From: Chloroflexota bacterium
GTDB taxonomy: Bacteria > Chloroflexota > Anaerolineae > Caldilineales > Caldilineaceae
Assembly: GCA_024277175.1 (NCBI GenBank)
Contig: JAJRVT010000361.1
Coordinates: 1 to 42,098 of the forward strand
DNA: 42,098 nucleotides
Direction: 5' to 3'
Part shown: one piece after another, positions 7,448 to 16,182 of the stretch
Numbering within the stretch: the first letter of the stretch is position 1
Layout of the letters: every line of letters begins with the position of its first letter
The notes under the pieces: generated by a model
What the model saw: the letters and a program-made list of their open reading frames with translations, nothing else
The model's database searches: none
What the model was told of the DNA's origin: nothing
Made by a program: the position numbers and the translations under genes

Positions 7448-8973
7448 TGAATCGACCTGCACCGACCACCGAAATGACGCCGCCATCATCGTCACCACCC
7501 CCGCAGCCCCACACGGGTCGCCGCGTACTTCTGAACACAGGCGCGCTGGTGGGGTCCAGCCTGTGGCGTATCGCCATCAGCTTTGTACTCCAGGTATTGA
7601 TCGCGCGTATGTTGGGGGTCGCCCAGTTGGGCCAATACATCAGCGCGTTAGCCTTTCTCAACCTGGCCCAAGTCGTCAGCGAACTCGGGTTGCCCAACCT
7701 GCTGGTGCGGGACCTGGCCCAGGATCCCGGACAACGCCGGGTCTACTTCTTCACCGCCCTGCGCTTCCAACTTATCTCGGCCCTGCTCACCTGGCTGGCG
7801 CTGGTCGGGTTAAGCCTGGTCCTGCCCATTTCCGCCGACCTGCGAACCATGCTCTGGCTGGTGGGCGCGTCCCTGCCCTTCTATGCCGTCACCTCGGTGG
7901 GCCAGACCCTCTTTCAGGCCAGTGAGCGCATGGAACTGGTCATGGGCGTGGATGGCCTCATCAACACCCTGATCCTGGCGCTGAGCGTCGGCCTCCTCTT
8001 CATGGGGGGCCAGGTGCGCCAGTTGATCGCCATCCTGGTGCTCACCCAGGCCATCTCCGCGGGGGTGAGCCTGCTGCTGACGAAACGCAACCGTTTGCTG
8101 CCCCGGGTCGAAGCGCCCATCCGCGTGACGTGGACCGAACTCTGGCGGGACGCACGGCCTTTCTACGGCCTCTCCCTGGCTGACGTCTTGCTTCATCGCC
8201 TGGATATTCTTCTCCTCAACATGGTGGGCGGCGACCTGCTGATCGGCGTCTACAGTATCGCCTACAGCCTGGTGCGGGTGGTGATCAAGCTGATCCAGAG
8301 CTACTGGAAGGCCCTCTATCCCACCTTCAGCCGCCTGCGCCTGGAGTCCCCTCCCCAATATCGACGGCTGGCGGCCCTGGGGTTGCGCTACGGGCTGATG
8401 ATCGTGCTGCCGGGCGCAGCCCTCACCCTGGGCCTGGCCGAACCGGTGTTGTCCCTGCTCTACGGCGACAAGGCCCTGGCGTCGGTGCACACATTTCAGA
8501 CGTTGGTCTGGATGACGCCCTTCTTCCTGGTGGAGATGTACGCCATCACCCTGCTGATGGCCGAACGCTTCCCCCGCCAGAGCCTGCTGCTGACGGGTGT
8601 GCATATCGGCGGCGTAGCCCTGCTCCTGCCGCCCCTGACCTTCTACGGGGGGGCGTTGGGCGCGGCGCTGGCCATGGTCATGGCCAGCGCACTGGGTGCG
8701 ACAGGCGGTCTCTATCTCCTTCACCGCCATCACATCTCCATCCGCGTGGACAAACTGTGGGCGCTGTTGGCCGCGACCGCGCTGGCTGGCGCAGCCAGCC
8801 TATGGACGCCCTTGCCCTGGATCGCGCGCGGACTCCTGGGCGGCCTGCTCTACCTGGCCATGATTTGGATCAGCCGCGCCTTCACCCCGGAGGATCGCGC
8901 GCTCTTCTGGCGGGCCGTGCGCGCGCAGAAAAAGGAGCCAAACGTCGAACTCCAGGATCCAGCCTCATCATAA
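7447..8973 (+). CDS. Oligosaccharide flippase, Wzx/MVF-type
   Basis: A 508-residue protein with about 12-14 hydrophobic segments and a polar N-terminus of about 25 residues. It fits the polysaccharide-biosynthesis (Wzx) branch of the MVF flippase superfamily. Typical features are an early GALVGSSLWRIAISFVLQVLIARMLG stretch, QLGQYISALAFLNLAQVVSELGLPNLLVRDLA, and mid-protein LADVLLHRLDILLLNMVGGD. The likely role is flipping a lipid-linked glycan across the cytoplasmic membrane. It stands upstream of the glycosyltransferase cluster but is separated from it by a promoter region, so it may be expressed independently. The substrate is not readable. Confidence 0.88.
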   Translation: MNRPAPTTEMTPPSSSPPPQPHTGRRVLLNTGALVGSSLWRIAISFVLQVLIARMLGVAQLGQYISALAFLNLAQVVSELGLPNLLVRDLAQDPGQRRVYFFTALRFQLISALLTWLALVGLSLVLPISADLRTMLWLVGASLPFYAVTSVGQTLFQASERMELVMGVDGLINTLILALSVGLLFMGGQVRQLIAILVLTQAISAGVSLLLTKRNRLLPRVEAPIRVTWTELWRDARPFYGLSLADVLLHRLDILLLNMVGGDLLIGVYSIAYSLVRVVIKLIQSYWKALYPTFSRLRLESPPQYRRLAALGLRYGLMIVLPGAALTLGLAEPVLSLLYGDKALASVHTFQTLVWMTPFFLVEMYAITLLMAERFPRQSLLLTGVHIGGVALLLPPLTFYGGALGAALAMVMASALGATGGLYLLHRHHISIRVDKLWALLAATALAGAASLWTPLPWIARGLLGGLLYLAMIWISRAFTPEDRALFWRAVRAQKKEPNVELQDPASS

Positions 8974-9323
8974 CCAGCCTCCTGGCGCGTGCAGTCTTTC
9001 TTGGGCGATTCCCTGACGATTACCGATCCGGGACGGCCCGCTCCTCACGCCGGTAACGACGCCCGGCAAGCCCTCAGAGAAATCAGAAAACAGACCGCTG
9101 ATTGAGTGAGAATGACTAGACTTTTTCCGGTTTTCCCGCCTGAATTCGTAGGCCCCCTCTGGGTCCCGCCTAATTCGTGGTCTACTCGCTCTCCTCCTGG
9201 CAGTCTCCTCGGTGGGGCGATTCCGGATCAGCCCCGCCTCTAACCTGACGCCAGAGATACGGTTGACAAACGATTACCCTCAGATCCCCCCGTGTGGATG
9301 CAGCCAGGCGCGCCCTCCGTCAG

Positions 9324-9352
9324 TTGACAGCCGACCCGCCCCTTTCTATACT
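9324..9352 (+). promoter_or_regulatory. Near-consensus sigma70 promoter
   Basis: TTGACA (9324-9329), a 17-bp spacer and TATACT (9347-9352) give a full -35 match and five of six -10 positions at the optimal distance. The start of transcription would be near 9359, giving a 5' leader of about 140 nt before ATG 9499. Confidence 0.8.
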
Positions 9353-9385
9353 GTCCCACGCGGTCAGGCGTGAATTTACAACCGA

Positions 9386-9413
9386 GCCGATCCGGCGGGA
9401 TTAGCGGATCGGC
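9386..9413 (+). promoter_or_regulatory. Leader hairpin, possible operator or attenuator
   Basis: GCCGATCCG (9386-9394) and its exact complement (9405-9413) enclose a 10-nt loop and are followed by ccacttttc. It lies about 27 nt after the predicted transcription start. It could be a repressor site, or an attenuator with a weak T-run. Confidence 0.5.
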
Positions 9414-9498
9414 CCACTTTTCAGTACAATACCCGGCTGATGGCCCGACAATTGTTGCCGGACGCCGCATGCCTGTATACCGCCCGATCGGGAGCTCG

Positions 9499-10779
9499 AT
9501 GGACGATAGTCTCGACCCAAGCCAAACCCACGCCCCGGCCCGCGCCTACCGCGTACTGATGATCGCGCCCACCAGCTTTTTCGCCGATTACGGCGGCCAT
9601 GTACGCATTCTGGAAGAGGTGCGGGCGCTCCAACGGCTGGGTCATCGGATCACCATCGTCACCTATCACAACGGGGAGGATGCGCCCGGCCTGGACGTCC
9701 GCCGCACCCTGCCCATCCCCTGGCGTCAGGACTACGAAGTCGGCTCCAGCCGCCACAAAATCGCGTTCGACGCCCTGCTGGGCTGGAAAACGTTGGAGGT
9801 GTTGGCCCGGGAGCGCTTCGACGTCATCCACGCCCACATGCACGAAGGTGCGCTCATCGGCCTGATCCTGGGGCGGATCTTTGGCCTGCCTGTGGTTTTC
9901 GATTTTCAGGGCAGCATGACCGAAGAGATGATCGACCATCACTTCCTGACCCGGGGCAGCCGGGTGCACAGGCCGCTCCGCCGCCTGGAACGCTGGATCG
10001 ACCGCAGCGCGTCCGTGGTTTTCACCAGCTCGGCCAACGCCGAACGGCTGCTGCTGGAGGAATTCGACTGTGAACCTGCCCGCATCCGCACCCTGCCCGA
10101 CTGCGTGGATTCCAGCGTCTTTCGCCCCGCCAGCGACTTCGATCCAACGGAACTGGCCGCGCTGCGGGAGCGTTTGTCTTTGCCCGAAGAGGCCAAAGTG
10201 ATCGTCTACCTGGGGCTGCTGGCCGAATACCAGGGGACGAGCCTGTTGTTGGAGGCGACCCAACGTATCGTCGCCCGTCACCCGGACGTATATTTGCTGT
10301 TGATGGGCTTCCCTGGCGTTGCCTACTACGCGCAAAAAGCGGTGGATCTGGGCATCGCCGATCACGTGCGCCTGACGGGGCGGGTGCCCTATCCCCAGGC
10401 GCCCATCCACCTGGCGCTGGGCGATGTGGCCGTCGGCCCTAAACTAAGCCTGAGCGAAGGCATGGGCAAACTGTTGAACTATATGGCCGCGGCCCTGCCC
10501 ACTGTGGCCTTTGATACGCCCGTGGCCCGGGAATATCTGGGCTATCATGGGCTGTTCGCCAGGCGGGGCGATGTGGAAAGCTTGGCGGCCATGATCGAGA
10601 CGGGCCTCTTCGATCAAGAGGCAATGGCCGACGTTGGCCAGCGGCTGCGCCAGCGGGCCATCCGTAAATTCGAATGGTCCGGCGCGGCCCAGACCATCGT
10701 CGACGCCTACGCCCAGGCCCGGGGCGAGTTGGTCATCGAATCGGCATCGGCTGAATCCCAAGCCGTCGAACAGGGATAA
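9499..10779 (+). CDS. GT4-family glycosyltransferase
   Basis: A GT-B fold glycosyltransferase that would transfer a sugar from a nucleotide donor at the cytoplasmic face. I chose ATG 9499 because GGGAG precedes it by 5 bases; the frame is open further up to 9370. The N-terminal acceptor domain starts YRVLMIAPTSFFADYGGHVRILEE, where the Gly-Gly pair is the usual loop. FDVIHAHMHE follows, then RIRTLPDCVDSSVFRP, the hinge typical of GT4. The donor domain has VIVYLGLLAEYQG and PKLSLSEGMGKLLNYMAAALPTVAFD in place of the usual E-x7-E region. The 426 residues are a normal length. It is the first gene after the strong promoter at 9324. Sugar specificity is unknown. Confidence 0.88.
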   Translation: MDDSLDPSQTHAPARAYRVLMIAPTSFFADYGGHVRILEEVRALQRLGHRITIVTYHNGEDAPGLDVRRTLPIPWRQDYEVGSSRHKIAFDALLGWKTLEVLARERFDVIHAHMHEGALIGLILGRIFGLPVVFDFQGSMTEEMIDHHFLTRGSRVHRPLRRLERWIDRSASVVFTSSANAERLLLEEFDCEPARIRTLPDCVDSSVFRPASDFDPTELAALRERLSLPEEAKVIVYLGLLAEYQGTSLLLEATQRIVARHPDVYLLLMGFPGVAYYAQKAVDLGIADHVRLTGRVPYPQAPIHLALGDVAVGPKLSLSEGMGKLLNYMAAALPTVAFDTPVAREYLGYHGLFARRGDVESLAAMIETGLFDQEAMADVGQRLRQRAIRKFEWSGAAQTIVDAYAQARGELVIESASAESQAVEQG

Positions 10780-10897
10780 GAACGTCCCCGGCGCGGGCTG
10801 CGGGGTTCTGGATAAACCAGCGAGCGTGTTTGGCCTGCACCAAGGAAGAGAATGTTCCGGCAAGGCTTTACATGACAGACAGAGGACTTTGACCGCT

Positions 10898-11761
10898 ATG
10901 GAGCAATCGACGCCCGTACGCGTATTCACCCCGGCTGGCGGCTATACCGGCATGATCGACCGCCTGCGCGATCTCTACGCCTATCGCGAGCTGATCTACA
11001 ATCTGGTGGTGCGCGAGCTCAAGGCCCGCTATAAGAACAGCGCGCTGGGCTTTGTGTGGAGCCTGCTCAACCCCCTGGCCATGATGATCGTCTTCACTAT
11101 TGTCTTTGGTCTCCTGTTGCCCAATTCCCAAATCGAGAAATATCCTATATTTTTGCTCTGCGGTCTGATCCCCTGGAACTTCTTCTCGTCCAGCGTCACG
11201 GGCAGCGTTGGCGGCATTGTGAACAATGGCAATCTCGTCAAAAAGGTCTATTTCCCGCGCGAGGCGTTACCCATCGCCGGCGTACTGGCCAATCTGGTCA
11301 ACTTTTTGCTGGCGTTCACCGTCCTCTTCGCCGTACTGATCATCTTTCGGGCCAATTTCAGTCCCTGGCTATGGATGTTGCCGGCGGTGATCCTGATCCA
11401 GACTGCGTTCATCCTGGGCATCGCCTTTTTTCTGAGTACAATCAACGTCTTCTACCGGGACACCATCATGATCATGGATGTGGTCATGCTGGCCTGGTTC
11501 TTTCTCACGCCGATTTTTTACACCATCGAGCTGGTGCCGGCCACCCTGGAGATCGGCGGCGTGGTCCTGGACCTGCGACGGCTGGTCTATATTCTCAACC
11601 CCATGGCTTCCATTATCAATATGTACCGGGACCTGCTCTACTGGGGTTACCGCACGGATATGGACTTCTTCCTACGCACGGCGGCCACGGCCTTCGTGGT
11701 GCTGATCGCCGGCTACTGGTTTTTCACCCGCTATAGCGGCCGTTTCGGCGAGGAAGTGTAA
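10898..11761 (+). CDS. ABC-2 polysaccharide exporter, permease subunit (Wzm/TagG-like)
   Basis: A 287-residue permease with six hydrophobic segments. The N-terminal amphipathic stretch YRELIYNLVVRELKARYKNSALGFVWSLLNP is diagnostic of the Wzm/TagG exporter class. The internal CGLIPWNFFSSSVTGS and KVYFPREALPIAGVLANLVNF are further conserved regions. ATG 10898 with AGAGGA upstream fits the family length; the open frame back to 10634 overlaps the previous gene and is not needed. The partner ATPase is at 16183, unusually separated by three secreted-protein genes. Together they would export a lipid-linked polysaccharide. Confidence 0.92.
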   Translation: MEQSTPVRVFTPAGGYTGMIDRLRDLYAYRELIYNLVVRELKARYKNSALGFVWSLLNPLAMMIVFTIVFGLLLPNSQIEKYPIFLLCGLIPWNFFSSSVTGSVGGIVNNGNLVKKVYFPREALPIAGVLANLVNFLLAFTVLFAVLIIFRANFSPWLWMLPAVILIQTAFILGIAFFLSTINVFYRDTIMIMDVVMLAWFFLTPIFYTIELVPATLEIGGVVLDLRRLVYILNPMASIINMYRDLLYWGYRTDMDFFLRTAATAFVVLIAGYWFFTRYSGRFGEEV

Positions 11762-11819
11762 CCCGGACGAATCCGCCCTCCTTTGAGGGTCGGCCTGTCC
11801 GGCTTTAGGAGCAAAAAAC

Positions 11820-12911
11820 ATGAACAGATCGATATCCTGGATCGCCGCTGTGATGACGGCCCTGCTGACCGCGGTCCTTTTTGGCGGCCCAGTGTACGCC
11901 CAAACGCCCACGCCGCTGGTGGAGCACGCTGTGCCGGGCAAGCCGCTCAACGTGGCTGTGGAGGCGCCGGGCCGAGTCTGGTTCACCATGCCCGACGCCA
12001 ACGCCATCGGGTTTCTGGACGCCACCGATCCCGACAACGTCCAGTTCACCCAGTACGATTTGCCCAACAGCGGCAGCGAACCGTACGACATCGTCTATGA
12101 CAACGGGTTCGTCTGGTTCACTGAAAAAAGCGGCAACCGCATTGGGCGTCTGAATGTAAGCGACGGCCAAATCAAGGAATACAGTATCAACACCGCAAAC
12201 AGCGGGCCTACGGGCATCGACGTCGCGCCCAATGGCCGGGTCTGGTTCGTGGAACAGAACGCCAATCAACTGGCTGAACTCGATCCCGTCGCTGAAACCA
12301 TCGTCGAACTCCTCTACACACCGTCCTTTGGTCAGGCCCACGGTGAACTGGAAGACGTGGCGGTCGTCAATAACAGCACCATCTGGTTTTCCGCCCGAGA
12401 GCGAAATGAGATCGTCCGTTATGAGGTGAGTTCGAATCAATTCGCCTCCTTTTCCACCCGCCCTCCAGGTTCTTCGATCCTCTTCGCCGAGCCTATGGGA
12501 CTCACGCTGGACAGCACGGACACGCTCTGGACCGTCTCCTTTGCGGATAGCCAGGTTGGCCGTTTCGCTCCGGGGACGGTAGCTCTGTTCCGCTGGTCGC
12601 CTACGCCCAGTAACAACGCCGCGCCGGCTCAGATTGCTTTCTATGACGCCGGCCAGCGCTGGTTCTTTTTCTACAGCGAGTACGACACCGGCCGGGCGGG
12701 TTGGCTCTCCACGCTGACCAATAGCGCCATCGCTGGCACGGTCGAATACCCCCTGTCGTCGCCGGACGCCCGGCCGTGGGGCGTGGATGTGGACGCCAAT
12801 GGCTGTGCATGGTTTGCCGCCACTGAGATCAATCAGCTCGTGGAATGGTGTTCGCCCTACGCCCAACAGACCTGGCTCCCCATTGTGCGCGGCGTGACGC
12901 TGGCCCGGTGA
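11820..12911 (+). CDS. Secreted Vgb/SMP-30-like beta-propeller protein
   Basis: A 363-residue protein with a clear signal peptide (cleavage after GGPVYA, about residue 27) and AGGAG at 11807-11811. Repeated blades show the pattern RVWFTM, FVWFTEKSGNRIGRL, RVWFVEQNANQLAELD, TIWFSARERNEIVRY and LWTVSFADSQVGRF. This is the W-F-T/E-x-N-x-I-x-R-L repeat of streptogramin-lyase-like (Vgb) propellers. True lyase activity is not implied, because many such propellers are binding proteins. The tail contains WLPIVRG, part of the YLPxV-type motif shared with other exported proteins here. It may bind or sense the exported glycan. Confidence 0.8.
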   Translation: MNRSISWIAAVMTALLTAVLFGGPVYAQTPTPLVEHAVPGKPLNVAVEAPGRVWFTMPDANAIGFLDATDPDNVQFTQYDLPNSGSEPYDIVYDNGFVWFTEKSGNRIGRLNVSDGQIKEYSINTANSGPTGIDVAPNGRVWFVEQNANQLAELDPVAETIVELLYTPSFGQAHGELEDVAVVNNSTIWFSARERNEIVRYEVSSNQFASFSTRPPGSSILFAEPMGLTLDSTDTLWTVSFADSQVGRFAPGTVALFRWSPTPSNNAAPAQIAFYDAGQRWFFFYSEYDTGRAGWLSTLTNSAIAGTVEYPLSSPDARPWGVDVDANGCAWFAATEINQLVEWCSPYAQQTWLPIVRGVTLAR

Positions 12912-12979
12912 GCGGGTTCCTGTCCTTGTTCCATGTACGTCTTGAATGGAAGCATTACCTATCAACTTGGGAGGTTGGC

Positions 12980-14401
12980 ATGAAAAAACGCTGGTTCATC
13001 ATTGCTATCACGATCCTGTCCGCTGTGACAGTCACGTTCATCGACGCCCGACCCGCGGCCGCGCTGCCGTCCCCCCAGGGGACCGTACCCGGCGATGTTT
13101 ACCTTCCCCTGGTCTTCAAAGGCCCCTGTACAGTGGAAGCTCGGCCACGCTCGAAGAGCGTCTTCGGCGTTCAAATGTACGGCAATACCGGCTTAGACAG
13201 CGGTTACTTCCAGGAAATGATGGATAGCCAGACCAGTTGGGTGCGCAATGAAGTGGTTTGGCGTGGCGTCGAGCCTGAGAACGTCTCTCCGGCTGAATAT
13301 CGGTGGGGGGGCGTAGACAAAGCTCTGTCCGCGGCCATCGAAGGCGGCATTAACATGATCGGCACCATCAACTACAACCCTGACTGGGCCGCCGCCAGTT
13401 CGACCGGTCCCATCAATCCTGAAAATCTCGACGACTTCGCCGAATTCCTGACGGCGCTGGCAGAGCGTTATGACGGCGACGGCGTGGATGACGACCCCTG
13501 CGGCCGCGTGGTCAAATATTGGGAGTTCTACAACGAACCCGATGGCCAGGATAATCGCTGGGGTTATGATGGCGATAAGTACGCACAGATGCTTGCGGTC
13601 GCCTACCCTGCTATGAAGGCCGCTGACCCTGAAGCCCAGATCGTCTTCGGTGGACTCGCCTACGACTGGTTCGATGACCAGGGCGGTCCTTTCATCCGCC
13701 GTTTTCTGACCGATGTCCTGGACGCAGGCGGCGGGGCCTACTTCGACATCATGAACTTCCACGTTTACCCCGCCTTCGCCCCCAATTGGACCACCACCGG
13801 GCCCGGTCTGTACGAAAAGGCCGAAGCCGTCCGCCAGGTGTTGGCCGGTTATGGGCTGAACAAACCCATGATGATCACTGAATCGGGCGCGCATAGCAAC
13901 AATGACCCCGGTTCGCCCAGCACGCCTCAGATTCAGGCCAGCTATGTGGTCGAACTCTTCACCCAGGCCAGAGCCGCCAATATCGAATCCATGATCTGGT
14001 TTGCGCTCTACGATCCGCCGGAATGGTATCCCCACAAGAATGGCCTGGTGACGGCGGACACGCCCCCCACGCGCAAGCTGGCCTTCTCCACTTTCCAACT
14101 AGCCGTGGACCAGATCGCCAACGCTACATTCGAGCGCACCCTGTCCACAGGCGAGATGGGCGATAGCAACATGCAGGCCTATCTCTTCACCAAACCGGGA
14201 TCGAACGCCCCCCTGTACGTGGCGTGGATGGCTCCCGTCAAAACCGAAAGAACCGCCACCCTCTCCGTGCCGGGATCCCAGGTCACAGTCTACGACATCT
14301 ACAGCAACACCCACACCGTTCGGGACAGCGATGACGGCGCCACCGATGGCCGCGTTTCGGTCCGGGTTAGCAAGGAGCCTGTATTCATCGAGGTGAATTG
14401 A
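12980..14401 (+). CDS. Secreted glycoside hydrolase, clan GH-A-like TIM barrel
   Basis: This 473-residue exported protein begins with a signal peptide (cleavage near ARPAAA, about residue 28), then VYLPLVFKG at 40-48 and a barrel from about residue 60. The barrel has the two glutamates expected of clan GH-A: acid/base E186 in WEFYNEPDG and nucleophile E301 in MMITESG. GVQMYGNT, IGTINYNPDW, and FDIMNFHVYP are typical barrel-strand ends; the C-terminal 80 residues look like a beta-sandwich. ATG 12980 follows GGGAGG; the frame open from 12845 overlaps the previous gene. Families GH39 and GH5 are the nearest by pattern, but I cannot fix one. It could cut or trim the glycan made by the cluster. 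Confidence 0.82.
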   Translation: MKKRWFIIAITILSAVTVTFIDARPAAALPSPQGTVPGDVYLPLVFKGPCTVEARPRSKSVFGVQMYGNTGLDSGYFQEMMDSQTSWVRNEVVWRGVEPENVSPAEYRWGGVDKALSAAIEGGINMIGTINYNPDWAAASSTGPINPENLDDFAEFLTALAERYDGDGVDDDPCGRVVKYWEFYNEPDGQDNRWGYDGDKYAQMLAVAYPAMKAADPEAQIVFGGLAYDWFDDQGGPFIRRFLTDVLDAGGGAYFDIMNFHVYPAFAPNWTTTGPGLYEKAEAVRQVLAGYGLNKPMMITESGAHSNNDPGSPSTPQIQASYVVELFTQARAANIESMIWFALYDPPEWYPHKNGLVTADTPPTRKLAFSTFQLAVDQIANATFERTLSTGEMGDSNMQAYLFTKPGSNAPLYVAWMAPVKTERTATLSVPGSQVTVYDIYSNTHTVRDSDDGATDGRVSVRVSKEPVFIEVN

Positions 14402-14403
14402 TC

Positions 14404-15990
14404 ATGTTAAATAATATCGCCCAGTCCACCGGGGCGCTACGGCGCCATCATCGACGCATATCGGTCGCAGTCTTTGCGGCCATCTTGATCTTCCTGACTT
14501 TGGGCGGCTCCTCCGTCTTCGCCCAGGGTGCAGGTGAAGAGGCGGACGCAATGCAGGCCGGACCGCCCCTCTGCCGTTTTGGCGTCAACGTCAACCGGGC
14601 CCACGACGAGCCGGGCATCGAAGCCTTCGACACCGCCGCGTTACGCTTGGGCTGGTACATCGACTATCGCGCCCAAACAGATCCGATCCGTCCCCAGGGC
14701 ATGAACTACGCGCCTGTGATCCGGCTGAGCCAGGTGGGTGATGAGGGCTACACAACAAATCCCAGTGGACAGGCATTGGACGACGCCATCCTGGCGCTCA
14801 AAGGCCAGGAGATACACTGGTACATCGGCAACGAACCCGACCGCATCCAGTGGCAGGATGACATCATGCCCGCGGTCTATGCCAAGGCCTATCATGAGTT
14901 GCGCACGCGCATCAAGGCCCTGGATCCCAGCGCACAGGTGGTCGCCGGCTCCATCGTCCAGGCGACGGAAGTGCGCATGAAGTACCTGGACCTGATCCTG
15001 GCCGCACATCAGCAACAATATGGCGAACCCATGGCCGTGGACGCCTGGGCCATCCACGGTTTCATCTTGCGAGAAGCCAGTTGCCAGTACTATCCGCCCC
15101 AGGAGTGCTGGGGTGCGGACATCCCGCCCGGTGTGGACGACCACGAGGGGTTGCTGATCGATGTTCAGCAGAACGACGACTTCGACATTTTCAAAGCCAA
15201 CATCATCCGCATGCGTCAGTGGATGGCCGACAACGGCTACCGCAGCGTTCCGCTTTATCTGTCCGAGTACGGCGTACTCATGCCCAGCGGTTACTTCAAC
15301 CCCGACTTCACGCCGGAACGGGTCAATGCCTTCATGACCAAGAGCTTCGACTTCCTGCTCAACGAGGGCGTGGATGACCAGATCGGCAATCCGTTGGACA
15401 GCAACCGACTGGTGCAGCAACTTTCCTGGTACAGCACCAGCGACAGTCAGGATTTCAACGGCAACCTCTTCACCCTCGGCAACAACAACGAAGTGCTGGG
15501 GATGTCAGCCATGGGCCAGAACTACGCCAACTACACCGCCCAGGTGACCGACGACTTCGATTTCACGCCCACAGCCTTCTCCGTGGAATCACCCATCGTC
15601 ATCCTCTCTCAGAGCGGATCCCAGCGGGCGGTGGTGACCATCGGCGTGACGCTGGCCAGTGGCGGCAACAACCTTATGCCTGCGGCCGCGCCGGTGCGGC
15701 TCTACAACGGCAACCCCGGAACCTCGGGGCAGCCCCTGGCTGATGGCGTCGTCCCGGCTGTGGGCTGCGGGCGACAGAGCCTGGGCTATGTCACCATCCC
15801 CATCCCCTGGGATGGCGTCTCGCCAGACACGCTGCCGAGCACGCTCTCCCTGTACGCGTTGGCCAATCCCGACGGTACAGTGGACGAAGTCAACCGGGAT
15901 AACAATGGATTGGCAGGGCAGGTCTCCCTGGAAGGAACGGGAATCGTGAACGTCGATGTCCACGGTTTTTTACCCCTGATTGGACGTTGA
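14404..15990 (+). CDS. Secreted clan GH-A-like protein with C-terminal beta-sandwich
   Basis: The gene starts 2 bp after the preceding hydrolase, with GAGGTG at 14390-14395; a TTG at 14398 is a poorer alternative. The 528-residue protein has an N-terminal signal anchor or signal peptide (hydrophobic 20-40, FAQG). A TIM-barrel-like domain carries E144 in WYIGNEPD and E288 in LYLSEYG, positioned as acid/base and nucleophile of clan GH-A. From about residue 395 a CARDB-like domain follows (AVVTIGVTLASGGNNLMP, then VDEVNRDNNG), typical of adhesion modules. It ends exactly with FLPLIGR. It pairs with the hydrolase before it; the substrate is unknown. Confidence 0.78.
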   Translation: MLNNIAQSTGALRRHHRRISVAVFAAILIFLTLGGSSVFAQGAGEEADAMQAGPPLCRFGVNVNRAHDEPGIEAFDTAALRLGWYIDYRAQTDPIRPQGMNYAPVIRLSQVGDEGYTTNPSGQALDDAILALKGQEIHWYIGNEPDRIQWQDDIMPAVYAKAYHELRTRIKALDPSAQVVAGSIVQATEVRMKYLDLILAAHQQQYGEPMAVDAWAIHGFILREASCQYYPPQECWGADIPPGVDDHEGLLIDVQQNDDFDIFKANIIRMRQWMADNGYRSVPLYLSEYGVLMPSGYFNPDFTPERVNAFMTKSFDFLLNEGVDDQIGNPLDSNRLVQQLSWYSTSDSQDFNGNLFTLGNNNEVLGMSAMGQNYANYTAQVTDDFDFTPTAFSVESPIVILSQSGSQRAVVTIGVTLASGGNNLMPAAAPVRLYNGNPGTSGQPLADGVVPAVGCGRQSLGYVTIPIPWDGVSPDTLPSTLSLYALANPDGTVDEVNRDNNGLAGQVSLEGTGIVNVDVHGFLPLIGR

Positions 15991-16028
15991 GATTCCAACG
16001 CTGAGATTGGCCCTGTTGAAACGAACAA

Positions 16029-16088
16029 GGCAACATAAATGTTGCGATACAGTGGACTGTCGCCCTGTATTGCAACATTTATGTTGCC
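16029..16088. promoter_or_regulatory. Twin 16-bp palindromes in a 24-bp inverted repeat
   Basis: Arms 16029-16052 and 16065-16088 pair over 24 bp with one G-T mismatch and a 12-nt loop. Each arm itself contains a palindrome, GCAACATAAATGTTGC (16030-16045) and GCAACATTTATGTTGC (16072-16087), spaced 42 bp apart. It may be a double operator for the ATPase gene, or a terminator-like or mobile hairpin. Confidence 0.7.
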
Positions 16089-16182
16089 TCGATATCTCCC
16101 CACACACCGCATCCAGATAGCCCACTGACGCGGTTAATGGTAAAATATGGGTTCGTAATCGCATCATCCGCAAGCCGGGTGA

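Larger units (their letters stand above)
8974..9498. other. 525-bp gene-free control region
   Basis: No convincing coding frame is seen on either strand; short frames here overlap the flanking genes out of phase. The stretch has a repeated GAATTCGTAGG/AATTCGTGG motif near 9140-9182, two TTGACA boxes (9263 and 9324, only the second with a -10 partner), a leader hairpin and a second -10-like box TACAAT at 9425-9430. It separates the flippase from the glycan locus and is the likeliest main promoter region for the genes that follow. Confidence 0.7.

Noticed and set aside
9263-9268. TTGACA as a -35 box
   Set aside because: At 16-18 bp downstream there is only CAGATCCCCC, with no -10 resemblance.
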